A stretch of 64,000 bases of DNA. It comes from Diploptera punctata. Lineage: Eukaryota; Arthropoda; Insecta; Blattodea; Blaberidae. Made by a program: the position numbers and the translations under genes. The notes beneath the pieces are model-generated. The model searched no databases. It was not told the DNA's origin and worked only from the letters and a program-made list of their open reading frames with translations. Of this stretch, positions 55,302-64,000 are shown piece after piece (the first letter of the stretch is position 1; each line of letters starts with the position of its first letter). The DNA is taken from contig JASPKZ010007431.1 in NCBI GenBank assembly GCA_030220185.1, positions 25,001 through 89,000 of the forward strand. The letters are read 5' to 3'.

Positions 55302-56820
55302 AATTATTCATGTTTGTACATACCAAAACGATCTAGGCAACCTGTGGAATCACCAGTTGTAGTTCCAGCAACTCCTACCAATAATAAATTCTCAGCCTTA
55401 GCTGATACTTCTGAATTAACTGCTGGAACACTCTCAGGGGTGGTTTCTCCTCCAACTGCTGGACCTTCTAGGGCTACAGCAACATCAATTCCTTCGTTAA
55501 ATGTTGGTACTACGGGACAGCGTCCCCGCCAATCACTGTCATTGGTCACGGGAACATGTTCCGAATGAATAGAGAAATTAGGAAACTAGTTAGTAGTGAC
55601 CCAAAAGTAATCAGCACTGACGAAGGATTGAGATATTATGCGTCTTCATTGGAAGACTTTGCTAAGTTGAAGGAGTATTTTACTTCCTTGCGAAAGGAAT
55701 ATTATACATTCCAACTTAAAAAAAGATCTTCCTTTGAAGGTCGTACTTATTAGGCTGCCTGCAGAAACACACCCAAATGAAATTAAAGAGGAAATCCTAG
55801 CTCTAGGATTTCCAATCAAATCTGTCAAGCAAATTACTAAGACAGTAAACAATTTGGCTGTACCACTCCCAATTTTCATCTTAGAACTTGAGCGAACAAA
55901 TGATGCTCTAAAAATGTATGACTTAAAGCGCCTTTTATACATGGTTGTAGCCGTGGAAGCATACAAACCTGGGGCTGGACTTAAACAGTGTTACAAGTGC
56001 CAGTCCTTTAATCACACTTTCCCTGCCTGTAACCGGGCCCCACGTTGTGTTGTCTGCGCTGGGGACCACGGGCACAAAGATTGTGCCTTAAAGGCCCAAG
56101 CGCAGAGAGAACCAAATTTGCTTAAATGTGTAAATTGCGGGGGGGGGCCGGTCACCCCGCTTCATACCGTGGCTGCCCTGTTTAAAAAACAGCACTTGAG
56201 GCTTATGATAGGGAAGCAAAACCCAAACCTAAACGTCCAGTAAATCCACCTCAACCAAACACCTTCACTTCGGTTAGGGTCGATCCAACCATATCCTTCA
56301 CACAAGCCTTAAGGACTGGAACTTCTTCCAGAACAAATGTGAACAACACTGTTCAAGAACAATACCGAGGATTGCCAGCAGGATTATTGAGTGAGCGTGC
56401 AGAGGAGATGCTCCGGGACATTCAGCCCATGTTTGCTGAATTGTCAAGTCCTATGGAGCGTTTCATCTTCATGCATCAATTGGTTAACCTATGCTTAGCA
56501 TAGTTTAGCCAGTTAGATGGAACCATCAAATAAATCGTGCGAGATTTACTCGCTTGAAAGAGTGTGGCTCATCCTGTGCCGTCCGGCTTTCGGACTCTCT
56601 GCTCGCTGGCAGTGCTGTTTCTGATGCCCTCTTTTAAGGTGAAAATGTTCACCATTTTTCAAACCTGGATCTGCAGCCGAAATATTTGTCCCCAAAGGCT
56701 CAGATTATATATATCAGAACCCCAACTTGTTAGCCACTAAGTAATTAGCTGCCAGGTAACCCAGTGGGTTTCTATGCGGAACAATGGACGGCGCTAAGTC
56801 ACCGTTAACAAAAAAAAAAA
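55302..56820 (+). mobile_element. Gag-only non-LTR retrotransposon, copy 2 with A tail
   Basis: ORF1 (about 55314-56503) is followed by only about 305 bp of noncoding DNA and a run of 11 A (56810-56820). No ORF2 is present. The noncoding tail aligns with 6700-6940 of copy 1, including ggctttcggactctctgctc. A second lineage member with the same gag-to-UTR junction means the arrangement propagates. Confidence 0.82.
55314..56503 (+). pseudogene. ORF1 gag-like protein, PRE_C2HC and zinc knuckles
   Basis: The N-terminal part has a TPTNNKFSALADTSELTAG segment, typical of Jockey-type gag linkers. After a frameshift near 55560 comes RMNREIRKLVSSDPKVISTD, and after another near 55735 the PRE_C2HC domain (IRLPAETHPNEIKEEILALG). 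Then follow CYKCQSFNHTFPAC, CVVCAGDHGHKDC and a damaged third knuckle, where a run of G near 56140 shifts the frame. The C-terminus with MLRDIQPMFAEL-like and SPMERFIFMHQLVNLCLA is in another frame. It binds element RNA in known families. The breaks make this copy inactive. Confidence 0.87.
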
Positions 56821-56827
56821 TTGTACC

Positions 56828-56908
56828 CTGTCTCGAATAGTGTAGTGATGGGCTTGCACGCTCGTCCGGAATACGAGAGTTCCACGGTTCGATTCCAGGT
56901 TCAGACAT
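56828..56908 (+). other. tRNA-like sequence, complete, related to the array
   Basis: TGTCTCGAATAGTGTAGTG (A-box side), anticodon stem CTCGT/ACGAG with loop CCGGAAT (nominal anticodon GGA), and ACGGTTCGATTCC (B box), closing with AGACA complementary to TGTCT. The 3' flank cattaacttttcttttcac resembles the array's catttatttttcttatcatg. It is probably a SINE head or tRNA pseudogene next to the LINE A tail. Confidence 0.55.
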
Positions 56909-56999
56909 TAACTTTTCTTTTCACAGTATCATTATACTATTGTGAGTTAAATAGTGACGTAAAATATTCTCCTATTTTAAATTACATATCTGATGAAAT

Positions 57000-58430
57000 T
57001 ATTATCACACGATTTTAATATAATATCACAGCCCAACTTTTATTTCGAACTCTTCGGTTTACTCTATGGCATCCTATCTCCAATCTTCAAACTCCTTGGT
57101 GAACTTTCAGGTGGAACTTTAGGCAAATAACCTATTGAGAAGAAAATCATATAAAATGGACGAGAGTACTATGGATGGGGTACCGGGTGAAATTCATAAT
57201 TTAAAAACTAATCTACCTAGAATTTCTTGTGAAATATGCAATAGTCAATAGAATTAAAGTTAAAAACTATTATATTTATTGTTAATGTGTCAGCATTTGT
57301 ATAAAATAAGTGTGTTTATAATGTTACATAATTATTAGGAACAAGAATATTAACTATTACTTTAGACAAGACATTTTAAAAATGAAAGTTTTACTTAAAA
57401 TTAGTATTATTCTTTGAATACCCATTATTTACGTTTGCACGTCCTGAAAAATTCAGATATTACACTCTAATTCAACCCAGGGAGTTACTACACACCTTAT
57501 GGGCTATGCCAGTGTCCCCCTACCTACAGAAGGTTGATGTTGCCAAACTCATAATAACGGCATTTGTTTGTTTAGGGAGGGAAGGAGGGGCGAGATTAGC
57601 AGTACGTTCTCCAAATCTATGTACTATACATTTAAAAAACACAGTTTTTATTTTACGGCATACAAACTATTTTTATAGTAAATATGAAAGTCGACACTTT
57701 CACACAGGACAGTACAGATCTGTACGAGCTCAGTGACTATTTTTTTAAGAGGGGGTGGCTTGGACGGTTACAACTTACAACTCTGTTCCTGCTGTGTTGC
57801 AATCATCAGTTTAATATAAGGATTTCTGTCAAGAAAATACTGTTAAAATGGCAACCCAGTTCCCTATTCTAAACACACAGTACCTTCCTGGGTTGAATCT
57901 GACTGTATACAGTAAAACCACCTGGTCATCTAATCACATTCACCTTGTTTAGCAAGAATGTGTGAATAAACAGAGTTTATTTTCTTAAACGTTTGAGCTG
58001 ATCCTCATCAGGTGGTGACCCGTGTTTTCAAAAAGGTATTTCAGGACAAAAACACTCTTCCAGGTCCTGGGCGGCGGTGCCTATGGGGAAATGTTAAATT
58101 AGAAACGGCGAGAAAATATTAATTAAAATAATAACCTAACAGGTCATATAACAATTGATATTTTCTTAATGTCCCGTAATTCAATAATCTTGCAATGTTA
58201 TCAATGTAGAAGCACTGTATCAAGTGCTGCTGCACCGCAGAGGAGGGTCGAGTCCCAGTAACTTCAGAGGCTTGAGCTTCTTTTTCACACGTAAATATTT
58301 AACTTCATTTAAATGCTTGTTACAATGATTTAAGTGCACCTGCTGCTGTTTACATGAAATCTAAGTTACAGCTAATTATAACAAAATTCATTCAAAAATT
58401 ACAAATATTATGATTTACATCACTTCACGG
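57000..58430. other. No gene recognised
   Basis: AT-rich DNA. A short inverted pair (caacccagggagttac at 57474 and the complement of cttcctgggttgaatctgac at 57885) may bound a small element of about 420 bp, but no termini or duplication could be fixed. Confidence 0.3.
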
Positions 58431-58439
58431 GCTCCTGTT

Positions 58440-58775
58440 CCGTCTCACACATGTTTTCACTGGCCTTCCTACATTCATTGAACCTCTTGGTGTGTAGTTA
58501 AATGCCGTTTTTGGTAATCTTGTTACAATCGTTCTTTCTACATGGCTAAACCATTTTATCTCTATAGTCTTTGATTTTATCATTCAGTGGATATAGCCTA
58601 CATTTAACTCTTTTCTTACATATTCATTCTTTATCCGATCCAATCTTGAGCAGTCTTTTGTTCTTCTCAAATGTTTTACGCTTTGTATTCCACTATGTAA
58701 TTGTTTGGTCATTACCCAAGTTTCGCTCCCATAAAGTAATGCAGGAACTGCGAATATTTTAGTCTAGCACTAGCT
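58440..58775 (-). pseudogene. RTE-like LINE ORF2 fragment
   Basis: Minus strand: KIFAVPALLYGSETWVMTKQ, then KHLRRTKDCSRLDRIKNEYV and RKELNV before breaks. AVPALLYGSETW is the same motif as AVPTILYGCETC at 52275-54090. Both ends are truncated. Confidence 0.8.
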
Positions 58776-59084
58776 TACATGGGGTTGAGTATTTTCACAA
58801 GGGCTTTGGGAGCAAAATGCCTATTTATGTAATAGAGTATATTAGAAAACATACATTCGGAAATATACATTTTGACTTTCCAACAGAAGCGAAGATAGTA
58901 GTGAGATCAACGATTAGGAGGAAACGTTGGCCGTTAAAGTAGGTAACCGTCATAAAGGGAAAAAAATCCTAAACAAATTCTGGTTCTCCAAGATGGGACA
59001 TGGATTTTAGGCCGCTCTACATAAAATAACTGATAAGAGAAAATTAAATATGTATAGTCGAAAAAATTAGTATATTACAGTGTT

Positions 59085-59290
59085 GTATATGTGTATTGTT
59101 GCTAAGATCAGAAGCAAGAGTCCAAAATATTTTGCTGGAGGCTTCATTTATCAAGTTCTAATTTCTTTACGTCCCATAAATTTAGACAGCGAACCTACGT
59201 CTTTTATTCTCATCGGAAGGAACATATACTCAGAATTTTATGACCTGAAATTTTAATAGAACGCAGAAAGATTTGTATGCATTGATAAGA
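59085..59290 (-). repeat. SINE family F, body fragment
   Basis: ggaggcttcatttatcaagt with tttacgtcccataaatttag and tcatcggaaggaac parallels 45200-45350. The tRNA head is not recognisable. Confidence 0.45.
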
Positions 59291-59639
59291 GAAACGCGTA
59301 GTATAACAGTCACTCCTTCAATTTTAAGTCAGGTTCTAACAAAAAATGAGGAGGAGGAGGAGTAGAAGAAAAAAGAAAAATAAACATTAACTCTTATTGT
59401 ATGCAGATTACATGCCCAATATCAAATTTTCAGCAATTGTAAATTTATGCTGCGTTTTTTGAGGATAAAACAGTGGTTATGATTACATTGGTCAACATGA
59501 CTTTTGTCTCTTGAGCACCAATAGTTGCAATGGATGAAGTTTTTATCGTGTTTTCAAATATGTATTCGGAATTTCTCCATCACCCACAATTTTTTATTTC
59601 AATTTCAGTTAATGGATTTAAATAATTATTTTTTTAATA

Positions 59640-59830
59640 AACCTAGATTTCTTCCCGGAAAATTTTGGTGCAGTGAGCGATGAGCATCAGGATATTTCAG
59701 CTATGGAAAACAGATATTCAAATGGAATCCTAATATGCTGGCCGATTATTGTTGAACCATCAAGAGGGATGCTCCACAGGCGAAATATAGCAGAAAATCG
59801 TCATTTCTTACTTTGTAGATGAATCCGAAT
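59640..59830 (+). pseudogene. C-terminal fragment of an insect transposon ORF
   Basis: Plus strand: LDFFPENFGAVSDEHQDISA, MENRYS, then after a 1-bp shift WNPNMLADYC, a stop, and TIKRDAPQAKYSRKS. The signature (GAVSDEHGERFHQDI, then KWNPNMLADYCW) is one I recognise from the C-terminus of common uncharacterised insect transposon proteins. The inserted stop and frameshift show decay. Confidence 0.6.
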
Positions 59831-60179
59831 TTTCGAATATTGTGTAGTTACGGAAGTACAAAATATTAAAGTGTTTGAAATTATAAATGCCTATTCTCTC
59901 GGAAACCTTGCGTGATGGAGAAAAACCGACATCATGGTTACTTCAGGAGACAAAATACTATCACAATCACATATATGTTTCTTTCTGATACAAAAAAGTT
60001 TCTATTTTGTTGCTGAGTGTTATTTAAACATGAGAATCCACGAGAAAATTCGATATAATTTGTTATTTAAATCAATATGCGGTTATTATCCTACCTTAAA
60101 TTAATCCTAATTTCTGTCTTACAGAAAGACATTTTCCTGAAACTTTTGTAAAAATTGTAAAAAATGATAATTATCCTTG

Positions 60180-60420
60180 TTGCTTAACGACAACCGTAAT
60201 TATAACGCAATAACCAATCTATCGTAACGGAGCAACGCCACTGATCGTAAAATTAAAAATAAAATTTCAAATTAATTTGATAAAATATTAATATTTCATA
60301 GATTAAATTTAAAAGTTTTTAAACCATCAATATATACAGCTTGAGAGTTGTAGACAGACGAATGGACAGCGCTTCCTCTATCTGGTAAATATCAAACACA
60401 TTTATGATTTCGCATACAAA
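60180..60420 (+). repeat. Dispersed repeat R1, copy
   Basis: tcgtaacggagcaacgccac then cttcctctatctggtaaata about 150 bp on, preceded by gttgcttaacgacaaccgta, which also occurs in the 47400 copy in similar form. Confidence 0.68.
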
Positions 60421-60639
60421 AGTGAAGAGTAGAAAATAAACGTTTAAGAACCAAGGCATTGACTCAATGGTCGAGGGATGTTACAATCACAGCACAGTTC
60501 ATGAGACTCTTCGGAGCTATTTGCCAATTCCATGTTCATTTGTCAAACAAGTTTTGCCTTTAAGCGTGCAAGAAAATGTAGTTCGCTCTGTAACACTCAA
60601 AATAAAGGAAATATGTATTATGTAGCACACAGTTATATG

Positions 60640-61080
60640 GATGCGAAGCATGGTATCTTACTTCAAGGGAGGAAAGGAGATTGCAAGTATTTGAGAATAA
60701 CGTTCTTAGGAAAATGTTTGGACCAAAGAAAGATGAACAGACAGGTGAATGGAGAAGACTACATAACAGTGAACTACATGGTCTTTATAGGAAGCCGGAT
60801 ATAATAAGAACAGTTAAGTCTCATAGACTGCGATGGGCAGGACATATGGCACAAATGGGGAATTAAATACGTGCATGAAAGTTTCTCGAAGGAAAACCAG
60901 AGTGAAATCGCCCAGTTGGTAGACCAAGAATGAGGTGGGAGAATAACATTAACTATGATTTGAGGGAAGTAGATTATAGAGGGGATGATTGGAAAACATT
61001 GACTCAGAATTGGGATGTGTGGAGAGCTTGTGTCAGCGCGGCCATGAACCTACGGGTTCGATAGTGCCAGTGAGTTAGTT
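60640..61080 (+). pseudogene. LINE tail (RLRWAG family), copy 5
   Basis: Frames with FENNVLRKMFGPKKDEQTGE, WRRLHNSELHGLYRKPDIIR and TVKSHRLRWAGHMAQMGN, then a stop. In other frames: LREVDYRGDDWKTL-like and the end gccatgaacctacgggttcg with agtgagttagtt. Compared with 13585-13999 it extends about 50 bp further 5' but has an early stop. Confidence 0.85.
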
Positions 61081-61859
61081 ATGTCCACATATAATTATAC
61101 AACAGAATTTTAAAAGATATAATTACAATTTTAATAGGCTAGATTAAATATATAAGAATTTCATTGCTTAATTCTTAAGCACATACAATGCAGAATACGT
61201 TGAATTTCTATTGTTTTAAAATGGTCGCTTTCTGTAGAATTTCTTAAAAGATTAGAAAAGAAACCATTAGAAAAGTGGAGAGAAAAACCAAATTAGTGAA
61301 AAATATTCAAATTAGCCATTGAAGATGTGGTGAAAGTACAGGTGAATCAGAATGGAACACAAATTCTGTTCGTAATAAAATTGCAAATAAAGGATACGTA
61401 TCTAAATCATGGAAAAACGTGAATGTTGGATTAGGTAGGCCAATGCGCGGGGCGTGGTGGGTGCAGGGGTGTACGTTTACACCCCCTTTGATTTTCGACC
61501 AATTAACGCCAGATAGAGTGAAATTCACTTCTATCCGAAAGCAGGTGCAGAGTTAAAAAAGTATATAAAATAATATATATATATTCAGCCCGCCAAACCC
61601 AATCGATGTGATATATCGATTTATCAAGTACCTATCCCAATGGACAGAAGCATCGCCAGTACGCCAAAAAATTCTAGACCTCTAACTATGAACGGCTAAC
61701 GCAGCATTCAGTTTTCGAATTTCAGCTCATTACCTAAGTTTGTTTTTCGACGCCTAGACGTTTGTAGAAACTTGTTGAACTGAAAAGAATGTACGCCCAA
61801 TCAATTGCTGCAGAATGTGAGATCTTTTTTTCAGAGAGAGAGAGACATCGATCCGCACA

Positions 61860-62160
61860 AATGTATCAGCCAGGATTATGACGGCTGCTCAAAAATGGCA
61901 GGGAAAGACAATGGGGTCCAGAAATATCTGCGCTAGTTTTTTCCCAAGATATTTACTTTTACTGTGCAAGCCACAAAATCAATCTTGGGGTAAATGATTT
62001 GAATGGTGTGCCCGAGGTGAGAAACACGATAGCTACAATTGAGGATATTATAAAGTTTTTTCGAGAGTTGCCGTTGAGAAGGCAGCACGTCCCAAGCATC
62101 CCCATGCTCTGCGAAATACGTTAGTCGTAAAAATATATTGTATTGGGATATTTAAGAAAC
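61860..62160 (+). pseudogene. hAT-like transposase fragment (DUF4371-like region)
   Basis: Plus-strand frame SQDYDGCSKMAGKDNGVQKY then, after a 1-bp shift, DIYFYCASHKINLGVNDLNG, VPEVRNTIATIEDIIKFFRE and LPLRRQHVPSIPMLCEIR. YDGCSxMAGKxxGVQ and HCxSHxLNLVxxD are the central motifs of hAT-type transposases of insects (DUF4371 to Dimer_Tnp_hAT). Both ends are lost, and no terminal repeats were recognised. Confidence 0.75.
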
Positions 62161-62249
62161 ACTTTTGGAATTGATGAATGGCCTGAAATTGATTGCAATA
62201 GAAGGAAACGTACCAAGCCGAAAACAAGCTGATTATTTGCATGCTGCGC

Positions 62250-62405
62250 AATGAGAAGTACTTTCGGCTCAACTGCACTTATGGAGAAGTACGTTCGACT
62301 CAACTGGACTTCTGGAGAAGTACGTTCGGCTGAACTGCACTTCTGGAGAAGTACTTTCGGCTGAACTGCACTTCTGGAGAGATACTTTCGGCTCAACTGC
62401 ACTTC
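62250..62405 (+). repeat. 31-bp minisatellite, five units
   Basis: gagaagtactttcggctcaa with ctgcacttatg repeats at a 31-bp period with a few substitutions and one shortened unit. The last unit runs into R4 (actgcacttctagtagcgct). Confidence 0.93.
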
Positions 62406-62930
62406 TAGTAGCGCTTGATTTTTCAGTTATATTGTTGTAAACTATAGCTCTTCTTCTGCATTTACTAACATTATTTGATATTTTACACTTTTGCAAACAA
62501 TGTTTATAACATTATTAGACAATTTTGAAGTATTTATTTAAATATGCAAATCACAATATTATGAACTGTTAGACAATATTGTGATGCTAACTGCTATTTT
62601 CTCCACAATATTACTTAGTCTATGATTTTCTATTGCTATTTTGGGTTATCGCTGGTTGGATCAGCGTTAGGGAGTGATAAGTAAGTGTACACCTATTTAA
62701 AAAAAACATTTTGTAATTTTAATATTATTACTACACTTTTAACATATATTTGGGGATTGAATGCAAATATTGGTCACTTAAATTTCATAGCGACGGATAG
62801 TAATCGAGAATGATAATCGATAAGTAGTTCGATTGTGGGTTATCGCTGGCTCTATAAACTCTGGGGCATGCGCACTCTTGTTCTATAGGACTTTGAAAAT
62901 GTTTTACGCTAGTTTAAGTGCAGTCTTTCC
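62386..62930 (+). repeat. Dispersed repeat R4, copy 2
   Basis: Near-copy of 42377-42940 (see there), here preceded by the minisatellite. Confidence 0.85.
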
Positions 62931-63129
62931 GTACATTTGAATTTGATTTGTGCCTGGTAGCAAACTATTCTAGTTATTTGGAACCTGTCGTTAATTCGCT
63001 GCAAGCAGTGGCTATAGATTTAATTAAGTGCACGGCCCATCTGGAAAACGTTTAATGTATGATAATAGATCATCACAAAAAAAGATTATGAAATCTCCGA
63101 AGGAATTATGACAGAGATGGAGACTATTA

Positions 63130-64000
63130 CTTCTGAGCAAGGCGTGGAGATCACACTAACAAGAATATCCAATAAGCAGACACATCGAAGATTACTTTAA
63201 CTCATTTAAAGGGAGGGGACAACTTAACAGTGTACTCGGTATTCTGGGTCGAGTGCCTGATATTCCAGTCAGCACATTAGAAAAAATGTATGGAGCGATG
63301 GTCAGGCCAGTAATGCACTATGGTAGTGAGATTTGGGGTTTCCAAAGAACGGAAATACTAAATAAGGTATATACGCATTTTCTAAAATATATTACAGGAC
63401 TTAGTAAGGCCGTTTCTAACTGTGGAATTCTATATGAATTTGGGTCATTCCAGGACGACATTAACTGTAAAATTCGTGTACTCAAATACTGGTTGCGAGT
63501 AATCCAAGGTGAACAAACAATGCTTAGAGCAATTTGTTACGAACACCAAATTAAAAATACAGATGTTAAATTTTGGGCAGACGAGGTTAGGAGAGAACTC
63601 CAAAAGAGTGGGATGGGCTGGATATGGGAAAAGAGGGACTGAAAATCGCAAGAACGTGTGGAGAAAAATAAGGAGGAGGTACATAGATATAAACCAACAC
63701 GATACTTTCGCAGAATACAGGAAAACGCTCACTGTGTTTACAAAGAGACCTAAAACACGTATGGGGAAAAGAATCGTATATACTCAACCTAGGATTTAAA
63801 GAGAGATCAGGGCTTGCTTGGTTTAGGCTAGGGGCATGGAAATTTCCAAAAATTAGCGACGATCACGATATGCGAATATGTCCAATGTGCGGGAACTTTG
63901 AAGATGAGATACATATATTAGGAAAATGTAATGATTTAGAATATTGGAGACGTCAGTTATTACCGGAAAGATTTCTAAATTCAAATCGGGAAAGATTGGC
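63130..64000 (+). pseudogene. LINE ORF2 C-terminal region, cut by window end
   Basis: From 63247 the frame encodes MYGAMVRPVMHYGSEIWGFQ, FLKYITGLSKAVSNCGILYE, then KIRVLKYWLRVIQGEQT. Frameshifts at 63640 and near 63800 lead to RSGLAWFRLGAWKFPKISDD and a zinc-finger-like CPMCGNFEDEIHILGKC near 63885-63935, typical of the C-terminal finger of Jockey/I-type ORF2. The RT core lies upstream but is not present here, so the copy is 5'-truncated. Confidence 0.82.

Noticed and set aside
57474..57912. A 420-bp element bounded by inverted caacccagg-type strings
   Set aside because: The inverted match is short, with no target duplication; it could be chance.

Overview
The window is eukaryotic, repeat-dominated intergenic DNA, most likely from an insect with a large genome. 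The evidence is AT-rich sequence, many microsatellites, several tRNA-headed SINE families, Penelope-like elements (PLEs), non-LTR retrotransposons with insect-type tails (RLRWAGHVARM-like peptides), and remnants of mariner, Mutator-like, hAT-like and PIF/Harbinger-like DNA transposons. The mix recalls cockroaches and other polyneopterans, but the species assignment is only an inference. I see no intact host protein-coding gene. Every recognisable reading frame belongs to a transposable element, and almost all are broken by stops, frameshifts or truncation.

Layout. 1-4.5 kb: a tandem array whose units carry a tRNA-like gene cut at the anticodon loop, with its two halves in opposite orientations and joined by (TA)n; SINEs and a 150-bp-arm palindrome interrupt it. 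4.5-8.1 kb: a PLE (reverse transcriptase plus GIY-YIG) with a gag-only LINE nested in it, abutting an RTE-type endonuclease fragment on the minus strand. 8.6-9.8 kb: an internally deleted mariner-like element with two consecutive perfect palindromes, between (TAA)n tracts. 10.1-24.4 kb: a diverged inverted duplication around a second PLE and LINE/SINE remnants. One arm holds a 3.09-kb terminal-inverted-repeat element and the other arm keeps the empty site. 24.6-25.8 kb: a Mutator-like transposase pseudogene. 26.3-30.2 kb: an unexplained T-poor block with a 172-bp tandem repeat. 33.4-44.6 kb: an 11.25-kb unit bounded by Harbinger-like terminal repeats and TAA. It contains a minus-strand transposase-like pseudogene of another type and three head-to-head PLE structures, one a 3.3-kb inverted pair with a 15-bp target duplication. 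45-64 kb: nested SINE/LINE copies, RTE pseudogenes, a second gag-only LINE with its A tail, a hAT-like fragment, a 31-bp minisatellite, and a LINE running off the right edge.

The parts do not form a host pathway. They show PLEs repeatedly forming head-to-head pairs with hammerhead-like ends, non-autonomous gag-only LINEs, and tRNA-derived repeats rearranged into a split-and-inverted satellite. Coordinates of degenerate elements are approximate (tens of bases) unless a boundary is given exactly by an inverted repeat or target duplication.
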